Source of the DNA: Phymorhynchus buccinoides
Lineage: Eukaryota; Mollusca; Gastropoda; Neogastropoda; Raphitomidae
NCBI GenBank assembly: GCA_017654935.2
Contig: CM065684.1
Location: 55,072,960 to 55,136,959 of the forward strand
Direction of reading: 5' to 3'
DNA: 64,000 bases
In this document: in pieces, positions 1 to 11,392 of the stretch
Position numbering within the stretch: the stretch's first letter is position 1
Layout: every line of letters begins with the position of its first letter
Notes under the pieces: generated by a model
Told to the model about the DNA's origin: nothing
Database searches by the model: none
What the model saw: the letters and a program-made list of their open reading frames with translations, nothing else
Program-made: the position numbers and the translations under genes

Positions 1-113
1 GATGAGACTGAGAGAGAGAGACTTCAGACTTCAGACTCTTTATTTAACAAGGATAAGAATTTTAGGCGGCCTTAGAGAGAGAGAGAGAGAGAGAAATGGA
101 GAGAGGGGAGAGG

Positions 114-159
<46 letters not shown>

Positions 160-172
160 GAGAGAGAGAGGG

Positions 173-210
<38 letters not shown>

Positions 211-291
211 AGAAGAGAGAGAGAGAGAGAGAGAGAGGAGAGACGAGAGAGAGAGGAGAGAGAGAGAGAGAGAGAGATCGTACCAACGCTA
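1..291. repeat. (GA)n microsatellite
   Basis: From about base 73 the sequence is nearly pure AG dinucleotide with occasional G or A slips, preceded by a short AG-containing lead. Reading frames here are Arg/Glu or Ser/Leu composition artefacts. Confidence 0.95.
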
Positions 292-1290
292 AAGTGCTCT
301 TGACAATATAAAAAATAAACAATACAATTAGTGAGCAAAAACAAATTTAAGGAGGGAGAGGGTGGGGGAGTGGTATTTAGCGGGCACCTCACAGTATTCA
401 GACGTGGGCGGGGGAGTGGGGGGGGGGAGAGTAGGATATATCATTTTTGTTTTGATTGGGGATAGGCTGTATTTTTTTTTCTTTGTTTTGTTTTTTATGC
501 TTTTTGATGTATGGCTGTTTTTTTTATATGTCTCTTATAGTTTTTGTTTTTTAACTTTCTCCCCCGGCCCGCCCCCCCCTCCCTCCTCCCGCTCCCCCTT
601 TCCCCTGTTTCCCACCCTTCTTGATTGGAGTCATGCCCTTGTGAGTTTTATGTATTTTCCAATTTTGTTTCTGTTTTTGTTTGGTTGTGGAGTCTTTTTT
701 CTTTTTTTTAAATTATTCCTGTTTGGTGTTTTTCTTGTATGGGAGATTTGGCTTTTCTTCCTTGTACTTGTTTTGGTTTAATTTTTTTTCGTTTATTTTG
801 TTTGTTTGTACGGTGTTATGTGTTTTTTCATACGTTGGATAGGAAAATGTGTTTTTTTTTTTTATTTTGTTTGTTTGTTTTTTTGTTTGTATTGTTTCTT
901 TTTTTGTGTAACCCTGCCTTATTTTTATATTGTTGTCTTTTCTTGATCTTTTAGGAATAGGGGTTGCTATTTGGGATATGGACTTTTTTTTCTGGGATCT
1001 CCCTTATGGATTTTGGCTTGTTTTTTAAATTCTGTTTCATGTTTTGTTTGATTTTTTCGTTTTTTTTTTTCTTTCTTGTTGGTTAGTGTGTCTTGGTTTG
1101 TAGGATTTCATGCTTTGTTGGTAGTATGTGGCACAATTTCCCCTATCTTCTTACAACTGCACTGCTCTTTTTCAAGAAAACCATTGGCACTGTGTAGGGT
1201 GCGAAGTGCTGATCCGTGGTCCCCCGTTGCATTTCTAAAGGCATATTGATAGCGATTCGAACCCAGTATTCTGTTATATACTGCAATCCT
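292..1290. other. T/G-rich low-complexity stretch, no gene seen
   Basis: About 430-1110 is dominated by T runs broken by G on the + strand, with a C-rich patch near 557-605. The reading frames are Phe/Leu-rich and have no recognisable motif. I see no gene, RNA or transposon terminus. Confidence 0.6.
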
Positions 1291-1494
1291 CACACACACA
1301 CACACACACACACACAGCACGCGCGCCGCGCGCCCGCACTACACACACATACTGGTTGATATAAAATAAACATACAGATTTACATAATAAACAATGATGT
1401 GCACACGAGTCGTGCGCACACAACCAAGCACGCAGTTACACATCTTGCGCACCCCCCACACGCAGCCACCCACACACATGCACACGCACGTGCA

Positions 1495-1536
<42 letters not shown>

Positions 1537-1582
1537 ACACGCTCACACACCAGCACACACACACACACACACACAAACACAG
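1291..1582. repeat. (CA)n microsatellite cluster
   Basis: Two CA runs (1291-1316 and about 1494-1578) are separated by a CA/CG-rich interval with CACGC variants. Confidence 0.9.
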
Positions 1583-1916
1583 TGACAGCCCGCGCGCATT
1601 ACCAAAATCACTTTTCTTTGAGCAAGAAATCCGTTGAATGGTAGTACAGTAGGGAGGGAGTTGGGGCATAGGCCTAACGTCTCAGAGTAGACTACAAAAG
1701 TATGACACATAATGCTGACGGTAATAAAAATTGAAAAGGTGTGACGTCACAAAGTCTTTGAAATCGCTGACAGCCTTGCTATACACCTGCTCTTGAAATA
1801 AAGGCTAGAATTACAGAGCATTCTAACTCGGTGCAAACTGCTCCTGCAACAAGGGGAAGTCTTTCTTCAAAGCATCACCAAACCAAGCGGCAAAACGTTT
1901 TCTACATAGATGCAAG

Positions 1917-2091
1917 GCACACACACACACCACACCACGCACGCACGCACGCACGCACGTCAACGCAAACGCATCGCCCCCCGCCCCCACACGCACGCTC
2001 CATTCAACTCACACTCGCACGCCACACACACACACACACACCAAGACCACTCGCGCACAACGCACGACACACACACACACACACAAATAAA
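1917..2091. repeat. (CA)n/(ACGC)n microsatellite
   Basis: CA runs are interspersed with an ACGC tetranucleotide run (about 1938-1958) and CCCC-rich interruptions. Confidence 0.85.
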
Positions 2092-2232
2092 GGCCGCTTT
2101 TTCCTTAGCGTATAAAATAAACATGACTGATTCAAATCATCTCAACATTTGCAGATGTTTGATTCAATTATTGGTGTACTAAAATTTCAAGTTTCGTGTC
2201 TCAAGTTTCATATTGTGTTCGTGAGATTACTT

Positions 2233-2565
2233 GGTAAAGGTAAAGATTTGCCCCCCCCACACCCCCCCTGCATTTCTCGTCTAATTGTATTTAGTATTGT
2301 TTCCGTTTTTTGCTCTACCCCCCATTATGTACTGCAGTACACCGCGATTTGTCACGTTTGTGGTTCGTTGCGTTTTTCCTTCTGATAGGGTGGGGGGTAG
2401 GGCTAGGGTTAGGGTTAGGGATAGGGTTAATATTCGAAAAAGGTTATTAGCTAAAAAAAAATCATAAAATACAGCTTTATGTATGGTAAGAAAGGCAAAA
2501 AACGGAAAAATACAAATAACCGAGAAATGTAGGGGGGGGGGGGGGTGCACATCTTGACCTTTACC
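2233..2565. mobile_element. Fold-back MITE with internal TTAGGG-like tract, copy A
   Basis: The ends are inverted copies of each other: GGTAAAGGTAAAGAT at the left, and the complement of GGTAAAGGTCAAGAT at the right. Inside are, in order, a C run, TGCATTTCTCG, the palindrome TACTGCAGTA (about 2329-2340), a gene-like GTGGTTCGTTGCG segment, and an imperfect (TTAGGG)n tract at about 2397-2429. Then come GGTTATTAGC and the reverse of the left arm. Three further copies (4311-4635, 10834-11060, 54231-54440) share this order, so it is a dispersed family. No transposase is present. Superfamily is unknown. The sequence just after it (2566-2594) looks like the start of another partial copy. Confidence 0.75.
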
Positions 2566-2644
2566 TAAAGCTGTATTTTAGGAAAACATTTTTTGCTCAC
2601 GTCGTTTTTTAAAAACAAAGTGAGTCTATAGTATCGTACATGTT

Positions 2645-2687
2645 CGGTTGGTGTGTGTGCTTGTGTGTGTGTGTGTGTACGTGTGTG

Positions 2688-2718
<31 letters not shown>

Positions 2719-2738
2719 TGTGTGTGTGTTGCGTCCGT
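2645..2738. repeat. (GT)n microsatellite
   Basis: A GT dinucleotide run with single-base interruptions. It is mirrored by a shorter CA run at about 12608-12650 in the opposite arm, so the array has changed length since the arms separated. Confidence 0.9.
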
Positions 2739-2767
2739 GGCCCCGACCTTTAACCTTAACTCAAACC

Positions 2768-3182
2768 TTAACGTTGTCATTTTCTCTAAACATATAAGGC
2801 GTTAGAGGGTTAAAGTTAGCAGGATACTTGATTTTGACGTGAAACTTCAAGTCATGACGATCAAAGCAGTCAGATACATCGGTCAAAGAACAAAATAAAG
2901 ATAATCAACAATTGTTGCAGAGATTACTGTTGTGCAACCTTTTAGTACCTTGACTCAGTCACAACTCTTCAAAACTAAAGAAGACTCTCACTCTCCACTG
3001 AAACTTTAACGTTGTCATTTTCTCAAAAAAACATAACATGTTAGAGGGTTAAAGTTAGCAGGATACTTGATTTTGACGTGAGCTTCCAGTTCAAGTCATG
3101 GCGATCAAAGCAGTCAGATACATCGGTAAGGAACAAAAGAAAGAAATCATTTGTTGCAGAGATTACTGTAACTGTTGTGTTG
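2768..3182 (+). repeat. Direct tandem duplication (~240 bp unit) inside the arm
   Basis: Two successive units begin with TTAACGTTGTCATTTTCTC (2768 and about 3007). Both contain TTAGAGGGTTAAAGTTAGC, a TTGATTTTGACGTGA segment, and GTTGCAGAGATTACTGT. The right arm keeps the same two units in inverse orientation (about 12180-12560). The duplication therefore predates the inverted duplication. Confidence 0.8.
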
Positions 3183-3183
3183 T

Positions 3184-4310
3184 ACCGAGTAGGAGATAAA
3201 TACTGGAAAGAAGACTCTCCATTAGATATACAAAAACGCTCTTTAAAAAGAAACACAAGACTTCAGGTGTGTACAAATAGGTACATTTTAACGTCGTCAA
3301 CTTATATTTTCTGTAACAAATGGATGTACCGAGTGTGTGCGTTGACGGCCCGGTTGTTTAGCTTTTATTTGCGCCTTTGAGTAACGGTTGTTCGTGTTCA
3401 TTTGCACATCATCTCTGCGCATAACTTATCCTACCGCACTTCCGGCAACAAGGCCTTGGCCTAGAGTCCATGCCTTACCTCATAATCAATACGACGTACT
3501 TAACATTTAGCCCACATTCATTTCAGTCTTGAAAAAAAATATACGGAAAATCCAGGAAAATCCAGTTCGTCGATTTCACTGCCTTCGACGTACGAATCCT
3601 TTGTTAGGCCTAGACGATTGATCACCATGAGCAAAGACTGTACAGGGGAAGATAAACATGGATGAGCTTGCTGGCTGTGACCTTGACCTTTTTATGCTTT
3701 GTGGCAGAGAGGGGGGGGGGGATTAACGAAACGAAAATAAAATATTAGGACTAATATAAAATATCTTACAGAAATGTAGATGATGTGGAACAAGTTTTCA
3801 TCGCATGAACAATCAGTTTAAAAAACAAAGTAACAGATCCCCGGAGTATGGCCTTACGAATCACGCAACTTCAATTATTAATTTTCTAAGAGTAAGAGGC
3901 TTAGACCCACAGGCAAAGACTAGGCCTACTACAGGTGTCCGTAGACCCCCCTTACCCCGGCGGGGGGGTGTGGGGTGGGGGATTGGTCACTATGTTTTTT
4001 TCTGAAAGCTTGGTCAATATGCTTTTCAATTTTACTTGTTTGCCAAAAATAAAAATAGGGCTCCACTATGTTACATGCGCATATATAATCATACATATAA
4101 TTAAATTTTAAAGAAAGGGGTAGGGGTGCATAGAAATAATTTTAATTTACACAGTAAAATAAAACTTAATTCTGTTTTCAGATGCACAAGTGTCTACATA
4201 ACAGTATTCTCTCTATACAGGCATGGAAATTGTCATGGGAATTCCCATGCCTGCTAATCCGTGCTATAGTAATAAAAATCAGACGTGAGCCTTGCAGGCT
4301 TTGCCTCTTG
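3184..4310. other. No gene recognised (arm sequence)
   Basis: This is unique-looking arm sequence. It has an 11-base G run near 3711 and a G-rich run near 3960 that has become a C run of about 50 bases in the opposite arm (11361-11411). No motif, RNA gene or transposon end is identified. Confidence 0.5.
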
Positions 4311-4635
4311 CTTAGCTAATAACCTTTTTGGAATACTAACCCTATCTCCTAACCCTAGCCCTAAACCCCTAACCCTACCCCCACCCTATAAGACGGAAAA
4401 ACGCAACGAACCACAACTCAGTGACAAATCGCGGTGTACTGCAGTACATAGTGGGGGGTAGGGTTAGGTTTAGGGCTAGGTTTAGGTGCTAGTGTATGGG
4501 CTAGGGGGATTTCAGTATTCCAAAAGGGTTATTAGCTAAAAAAAAATGTTCCTCAAAATACAGCTTTATGTATGGTAAGAAAGGCAAAAACGGTAAAATA
4601 CAATTAACCGAGAAATGCAGATCTTGACCTTTACC
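4311..4635. mobile_element. Fold-back MITE with internal TTAGGG-like tract, copy B
   Basis: The right end is intact (GCAGATCTTGACCTTTACC) and the left terminus is truncated at TTAGCTAATAACC. Two telomere-like tracts face each other: CCCTAA-type at about 4338-4390 and TAGGG-type at about 4452-4500, with TACTGCAGTA between them. The left and right halves (TTTTTGGAATACTAACCC and its complement near 4512) can fold into one long hairpin. Confidence 0.75.
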
Positions 4636-4910
4636 GATTACTTTTGACACAGTAGCTCAACAAACAACGCCACGCCCAAATCTGAAAATCACAAAAACGT
4701 GGCTACTCAAAATGGGTCAAAAGTGTGCGTGTCCACTGTTGTTGACAAAGCAAACAATCTGAACGCGAGTCGCGTATTGCAAAGTTCAAAGCCAATGATG
4801 AATCGATGATAATGAATTAGTGATCTCTTCATCGATTCGTCGTCATTATTTCTTAAGAAAACTAACCATTTGTCTCCAAAATGCAAAATCCTTTTTTTTC
4901 CCATTTCCTC

Positions 4911-5184
4911 AACCCTTTCACCCGCCAGCCATATTTTCAAGATCCAAAATGTCCATTAAATATCTTAACCTGGGTCAGAGAGCACAAAATCCATCTGCAA
5001 GGATATTGGGGATTTTTCTGTGACATACTAATAAAATAAGGTCTATCTTTTAACTTTCCAAAACTAAGACAATAGGGGTCTTTGGATAATAGACCTGGTT
5101 CCACCAATTTAGATATGCCTTTTAGTGACATAAGATGTTAAATCACTGTTGTGCTAAAAATGTGACTTTCGCGGTGAAAGGGTT
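4911..5184. mobile_element. MITE with AACCCTTTCaCCGCCAGCC termini, copy 1
   Basis: It begins AACCCTTTCACCCGCCAGCC and ends in the short inverse GGTGAAAGGGTT. Internal landmarks shared with the copies at 10312-10559 and 47571-47810 are the TTCTGTGACAT-like segment, AAGGTCTATC, a TAATAGACC/CAGGCCT-like segment, and a GTTAAATCA(C/T)TG segment before the end. It is short, non-coding and dispersed, so MITE-like. Superfamily and target duplication are undetermined. Confidence 0.75.
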
Positions 5185-5395
5185 AATAGCGACTTAGAAA
5201 AGTAAAGTAGATAGAATAACCGAAAGAATGGACGCAGAGAAATGGAGACGGGAGAAAAGAATGAGATTTTTACTACAGAGAGAGAAGGGTGGGGGTCATT
5301 CTCTCCCTTTCAATTGGGGAGGGAGGGTGTAGATATGAATACAATAATCACTCAGCAAGGAAGCAAACGATTAAGAGACAGACAGACAGATAAGC

Positions 5396-6510
5396 ACACA
5401 GAGTGACAGACAGACACGAAGAGAAAGAGACAGGGAGGCAGAGTGCAGGTGTGGTAACAGACAGACAACATGACAGACAAGTGACAGTGACATACACGAA
5501 GGGAGAGTGACAGACAGATAGGACACGTAAGAGAGTGACAGACAAAGAGAAGAGAAAGAGGCAGACAGAAGTGGTAAACACAAAGAGAGTGACGTGACAA
5601 TAAAGACACGAAGAGAAAGAGACAGAAGTGCAGAGTGCAAAACGCTGTGGTAACAGACAGACAGACAGACACATGGAGAAGTGACAGACAGACACGAAGA
5701 CAAAGAGGCAGAGTGCAGAAAGGTGTAGGTGAACAGACAGAGACAGACAGACAGATAGCGAGAGTTGACAGAATGCAAGACGAAACCGGAAGAGAGGAAG
5801 AAGAGCGCAGAGATGCAGGTGTGGTAACACAGGACAGACAGACACAGGGAGAAAGAGACAGAGATGCAGAATGCAAGTGTGGTTACAGACAGACTAGACA
5901 GACACAGAGAGAGTGACAGACAGACTCGAAGAGAAAGAGACAGACAGACAGAGATGTCAGAATGCAGAGTGAGACAGACAGACAGACAGACACAGAGAGA
6001 GTGGGAACAGACAAAGGACAAGAGAGAAAGCGACAGACTAGAGGCAGAGTGCAAGTGTGGCTAACAGACAGACAGACAGACAGACAGACACAGAGAGATA
6101 GTGTACAGAACAGACAGACACGAAGAGAAAGAGACAGACAGACACGAGAGGCAGAGTGCAAGATGTGGTAACAGACAGATAGACAGACAGACATAGGGAG
6201 AGAGTGACAGACAGACACGAAGAGAAAGAGACAGAGAGGCAGACAGACAGAGAGTGACAGAATGCAGGTGTGGTAACAGGACAGACAGAGACAGACAGAC
6301 ACAGGGAGAGAGTGACAGACAGACACGAAGAGAAAGAAGGACAGACAGACAGACGTGAGGCGACAGACACGGGAGAGTGACAGACAGACACGAGAGAAAC
6401 GAGCCAGACAGACAGAGAGGCAGACAGGAAACCAGTGAGTGAATAGACGGGACAGACACGAAGAGAAAGTGAGAGACAGACAGACAGAGAGGCAGAGTGC
6501 AAGTACGGTA
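5396..6510 (+). repeat. GACA-rich degenerate minisatellite (~100 bp period)
   Basis: GACAGACAGACACGAAGAG plus an AGGCAGAGTGCA segment and GTGTGGTAACAGACAGAC recur about every 100 bp (near 5450, 5648, 5820, 5878, 6055, 6163, 6268). Units are badly scrambled by small indels. The Cys/Leu/Ser reading frames on the minus strand are repeat artefacts. Confidence 0.8.
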
Positions 6511-6589
6511 AGCATGAGTGCGCCCTAAACAGTTAACATGGGTAGTAAGATGTCAATCAGAAAAGGCTGCCAATACCAGTTGGCTGTTT

Positions 6590-9300
6590 ATGCTCATTTA
6601 CGCGTTTGTTCTCGTCTCTCTCTTCCTCTCTCGCTCTCATCATCTCTGTACTCTCTCTCAGAAGTCTTCTCAAAGCTCTCTACTCTGCTCTCTCAAAAAA
6701 AGTCTCATCTCTCTCTCTCTCTCTCTCTCTCTGAAAGTGTTTTAAATCATAATGTATCTGGGTGTCTGCATTGTCTCTCCAATTGTTTGTTTATATCTTT
6801 TGGCAGGTGTGACTCTCTCTCTCTCTCATCTCTCTCTCCTCTCTCTCCTCTCTCTTCTCCGCTCTATCTCTCTCTCTCTCCTCTCTCCCTCATCGTGCTC
6901 TCTCGCCTCTCTCTCTCTCATCTCGTCTCTCTCTCTCTCTGAAAGTGTGTTTAAATGTATGTTCTGGTGTCTGCATCTCTCTCCAATTGTTTGTTTATCT
7001 CTCTCAGTTTGTATCTCTCTCTCTCTACTCCTCTCTCTCTCTCCTCTCTTCGTCTCTCTCTCTCGCTCTATCTACCCGCCTCTCTCTCTCTCTCTCTCTG
7101 AAAGTGTTTTAAATGTAATGTATCTGGGTGTCTGCATCTCTCACCAATTGTTTGTTTATCTCTCTCAGTTTGTTCTCTCTCTCTCTCTCTCTTTTTTTTT
7201 TTTCTCTCTCTCTCTTTCTCTATCTCTTCTCTCTCTCTCTCTATCTCTATCTCTCCTCTCTCTCTCTACAGAGCCTCTCTCCTCCTCACTCTCTACTCTC
7301 TCTCTCCCCCCCCTCCCCTCCTCTCTCTAATGAAAGTGTTTATAATGTAAATGTTCTGGGTCACATGCATGCTCTGCAAATGCAATTGTTTGGGTTTTAT
7401 CTCTCTCAGTTTGTTCTCTCTTCTACCTCTCTATCTCTGGAGTGGTCTTCTCATCGTTCTCTCTCGTCTTCTTCTCTCTCTCTTCTTGTTGTTGTGGTTG
7501 TTTTCTAGGTGTGGGTTATAGGGCATGTCTGCATATGTGTGTTTCTGTGAACTCATACTAAGCAGTACATATCTAAAGTCTGACTGGTCTCTGAAATGTT
7601 TTTTAAATGTAATTTATGTGTGTTGTCTGAAAAGTAACAGTCAGTGTGTGTTGTTTAAGTCGTCTGTTGTGCTGTTCTCTGGTATCTCAATATCTCAAAA
7701 TCGATCTAGCTACGTGTCTTTCTCGTGCCTCATGCGCTCTCGCGCGCGTATCTCTCTCTTTGAGCGCGATGTGCTCTGACTCTCTCATTCTCTCTCAACT
7801 CTCAGAATTTATTCATGCACATTCTATGCACACTTACGGCACAAACTTTATTTCATGGGTACATGTTTATGGGTGTCTGCATCGATCTCCAACGGGAGGC
7901 ACAAGGGCGATCACACACACTCCCTTTGTCTCATCTAGACATTTATCATGATCAGGTCTCTCAACTCCCATCAACAACTGAGCCTGCATAACAATAACTC
8001 TTCACACTCGCTCATGTTCCCTCTCTCATCACTTTCATGCGTGTGAACTCACTAATTTCGTTCTTTCTGGCAGTGTATTTAAATGTAATGGATCTGGGTG
8101 CCTCGCGGTATCTCTCGTTTGTTTTATTTTCATCTCTGAACAGTGTTACTCTCTCTCTGTTGGAGTGTGTCTCTCATCTCATCTAGTGTCCTCCGCGCAA
8201 GTCTGAGGAAAATCTCTCGTTTAAGAGCGAGCCTGTATCCGTCCTGGAACAGGTGCCATGGGCGTTTCTATGATTATTGACATATCTCGAGTGGAGAGGA
8301 GGTATTAGAGAGAATTATACCGGGGAACGTCCGGCGCAGAGAGAATGAGTTCGAGGAAGCTTATTGGAGAGTTTGTTCTGTCTCTCTCTCGGCTAGCAGC
8401 GATCCGTCTCTCTCTGACCGTCCGTCAGTGCTTGCGTAACGTGGTGCGTCGCATACTGGAACCAAGCGCCTGAAGGGGGGGAGCACGCGAGGGAACGTTG
8501 CACCCGTTAAGAGATAGCCTTGTGCTAGCTTCTTTTTTCTCTTCTTTTTTTTGTTGAGGAAACGGCAAAGGGGGGTGAGGGTAAAAAAACTGTCTATTTT
8601 CTGTTATTCTGAGTACAGACTAGCCAGAGCTCTCACTCAAATAGCTACTGATCCCAGAGAGAGAGAGAGAATTGTCATACATCTCAGACAGATTAACACT
8701 ACCTCTTCGAAGAAAATGTGTTCAAATGGTCTGTATCTGGGTGTCATTGCATCTCTCTCAAAGCAATTGTTTATTTTTCTCAGTTTGTTAGGTTGCGCTG
8801 TTTCTCTCTCACGTCTCTACTCTCTATGCTCTAGCACAGTCTCATGTTATTCCCTCTACAACAGTCATTGTCTATCTCTCTCTCGTCATCGTGCATCATC
8901 TCTCTCTCTCTCTCGCTGGCAGCCTTTTCATGTCTTGTATCTTACTGTCTGCATCTCTAACCAGTTTAGCGTGCAATCATGCTATCAGTTTGGCACTCTA
9001 TCTCTCTGTCTGTCTGTATCTTTCTCTGTCTGTGTTCATAGTCGCTGTCAACTCTCTATCATCTCTCTCTCTGTCTCTCTTGTATGCTCGTCTCTCTCTC
9101 TTTCTCTCTGGTCAAATCGACTCTTCAGCCTCGTCTCTCTAGCCTCTCAAAGTGTCACAAATGTTCTGTATCTCTTCGTGTCTGTTCTGTCACTCTCCCG
9201 TCTGTTTGTCTGTCTCTCTCAGTCTGTTACTCTCTCTCTCTCTCTCAGTCTCTCTCTCTGTTTTTCTGTCTCTTTCTCTCTCAAGTCATGTCCTCGTGAC
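6590..9300 (+). repeat. CT-rich satellite with a ~75 bp core, ~150-230 bp period
   Basis: CT dinucleotide runs alternate with a core reading GAAAGTGTTTTAAATGTAAT, then a TATCTGGGTGTCTGCATCTC segment, then CCAATTGTTTGTTTATC and CTCAGTTTGT. Good cores start near 6732, 6941, 7099 and 7330. Progressively worse ones start near 7590, 8068, 8705, 8925 and 9140. The decay is directional, left to right. Confidence 0.8.
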
Positions 9301-10104
9301 TCTATCCCTACGTTTGAATGTATTTCTATGAGTTACTAATCTGTTCTACAGAGCTTCTCTCTCTGTCTATCTCTTTCGCTTCTTTACCTGACCATTCGGC
9401 AGACTATCGCAGACTTTGGACGGTCGATGGCATAGAAACAGTCTGAGACAGATACATACTTTTTGCCTCTGTGTCGCTTACTCTTTTTTTCACTAATTCA
9501 CGCCTCTGCGTCTTTTTGGCCGTTAAGTATGAGGTTGGCCTTTTGTTGCGTTTCTGTTTGGGTTACTGTTAATGTTTTCGAGTCTGTATGTAGAGTGTCT
9601 GAGTGCATCCTTTCCATGCTGTCTATAGGCACACTTCCTCTCTGCGGATATAGCCTAGTCTGGAGCGGCATGACAAAAAGTCTGTTTACCACACGAGGGG
9701 TCTGCCTCAATGTACTCTCCACCCTGTCGGATAGGGATCGGACGGCTTTGTCTGTCTGCGAGGGTCGACTTACGTTCGCGAGGAATATTTGAATACAGTG
9801 TGAGTCTGCGGACTGTCGCATGAACATGTCTATCCAGTATAATACAATATCTCTCTCTATGCTTCTCTTCTCTCCCTTCACGTAGGATCAAGTTCGATCT
9901 CGGTCCCGACAGATAATGAGAAACTTCTAACAGTCGTGGCATTTTTTTTTTCTTCAGTTCCATGTTTCGGTACTATATCTCTCTCCTCAGACGGATCATA
10001 CGTCTCTCCTCTGTCTGTCTGTTTTCACAGTCTTCTACTCACTCTTCTTTCTCTAATACGCTGTTATAACCTTCGAGAAACAAAGTATGATACTCTCAGG
10101 GCTT
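9301..10104. other. Spacer remainder, no gene seen
   Basis: Mixed sequence with scattered CTCTCT and CTGTCTGT fragments. It lies in the mirror position of the GACA array at 5396-6510 and shares its dinucleotide flavour in reverse complement, but cannot be aligned by eye. No coding motif. Confidence 0.5.
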
Positions 10105-10311
10105 ATCTGTCTGTCTGTCTCTTAATCGTTTGCTTCCTTGCTGAGTGATTATTGTATTCATATCTACACCCTCCCTCCCCAATTGAAAGGGAGAGAATGA
10201 CCCCCACCCTTCTCTCTCTGTAGTAAAAATCTCATTCTTTTCTCCCGTCTCCATTTCTCTGCGTCCATTCTTTCGGTTATTCTATCTACTTTACTTTTCT
10301 AAGTCGCTATT

Positions 10312-10559
10312 AACCCTTTCACCGCGAAAGTCACATTTTTAGCACCACAGTGATCTTAACATCTATGTCACTTAAAGGCATCACATTGGGGGTCTATTAT
10401 CAAAAGACCCTACTGTCTTAGTTTTGGGAAGGAAGGATAGACCTTATTTTATATTTTGTCACAGAAGAATCCCCAATACTGCAGATGGATTTTGTTCCTT
10501 TACCCAGGTAAACTTTAATGGAATATGTTGGCTGAAATATGGCTGGCGGTGAAAGGGTT
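10312..10559. mobile_element. MITE with AACCCTTTCaCCGCCAGCC termini, copy 2
   Basis: This is the inverse-arm partner of the copy at 4911-5184. Both termini (AACCCTTTCACCGCG and GGCTGGCGGTGAAAGGGTT) are intact here, giving a cleaner view of the inverted ends. Confidence 0.75.
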
Positions 10560-10833
10560 TGAGGAAATGGGAAAAAAAAGGATTTTGCATTTTGGAGACA
10601 AATGGTAGTTTTCTTAAGAATAATGACGACGAATCGATGAAGAGATCACTAATTCATTATCATCGATTCATCATTGGCTTTGAACTTTGCAATACGCGAC
10701 TCGCGTTCAGATTGTTTGCTTTGTCAACAACAGTGGACACGCACACTTTTGACCCATTTTGAGTAGCCACGTTTTTGTGATTTTCAGATTTGGGCGTGGC
10801 GTTGTTTGTTGAGCTACTGTGTCAAAAGTAATC

Positions 10834-11060
10834 GGTAAAGGTCAAGATCTGCATTTCTCGGTTAATTGTATTTTTGCCGTTTTGCCCTTTCTTACCATAC
10901 ATAAGCTGTATTTTAGGAACATTTTTACTTTTAGCTAATAACCTTTTTGGAATACTAACCCTATCCCTAAACATAGCCCTAAACCTAGCCCTAAACCTAA
11001 CCCTACCCCCCAATATGTACTGCAGTACACCGCGATTGTCACAGTTGTGGTCGTTGCGTT
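10834..11060. mobile_element. Fold-back MITE with TTAGGG-like tract, copy C (truncated)
   Basis: It starts GGTAAAGGTCAAGATCTGC, runs through TTACCATACATAAGCTG and TAGCTAATAACC, a CCCTAA-type tract (about 10957-11010) and TACTGCAGTAC. It stops abruptly at GTCGTTGCGTT. The opposite arm (copy B) continues about 90 bp further, so this copy lost one half of the hairpin. Confidence 0.7.
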
Positions 11061-11359
11061 AGCATGCAAGGCTCACGTCTGATTTTTATTACTATATAGC
11101 AGGCATGGGAATTCCCATGACAATTCCCATGCCTGTATAGAGAGAATACTGTTATGTAGACACTTGTGCATCTGAAAACAGAATTAATTTTTTTTTTACT
11201 GTGTAAATTAAAATAATTTCTATGCACCCCTACCCCTTTCTTTAAAATTTAATTATATGTATGCGCATGTAACATAGTGGAGCCCTATTTTTATTTTTGG
11301 CAAACAAGTAAAATTGAAAAGCATATTGACCAAGCTTTCAGAAAAAACATAGTGACCAA

Positions 11360-11392
<33 letters not shown>

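Larger units (their letters stand above)
2595..5395 (+). repeat. Left arm of a large inverted repeat
   Basis: The reverse complement of this segment matches 10105-12706 in order along its whole length. Anchors include the CA/GT run, the paired 240 bp repeats, the G/C run near 3960, the MITEs at 4311 and 4911, and the CACTCAGCAAGGAAGC stretch near 5350. By eye, identity looks near 90 percent with many small indels. Outside 2595 and inside 5395 the similarity stops. No protein-coding gene is recognised within the arm; the small reading frames lack motifs and are not preserved as such. Confidence 0.85.

Noticed and set aside
3041..3380. Frames of 71 and 100 codons on both strands of the inverted-repeat arm
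   Set aside because: They are not kept intact in the opposite arm beyond a partial stretch and contain no recognisable motif.
2397..4500. A chromosome end or true interstitial telomere
   Set aside because: The TTAGGG tracts are short, imperfect and always embedded in the same fold-back MITE, in both orientations.
6518..9339. Ser/Leu-rich frames across the CT satellite
   Set aside because: Satellite translation; cores differ by frame-breaking indels between units.
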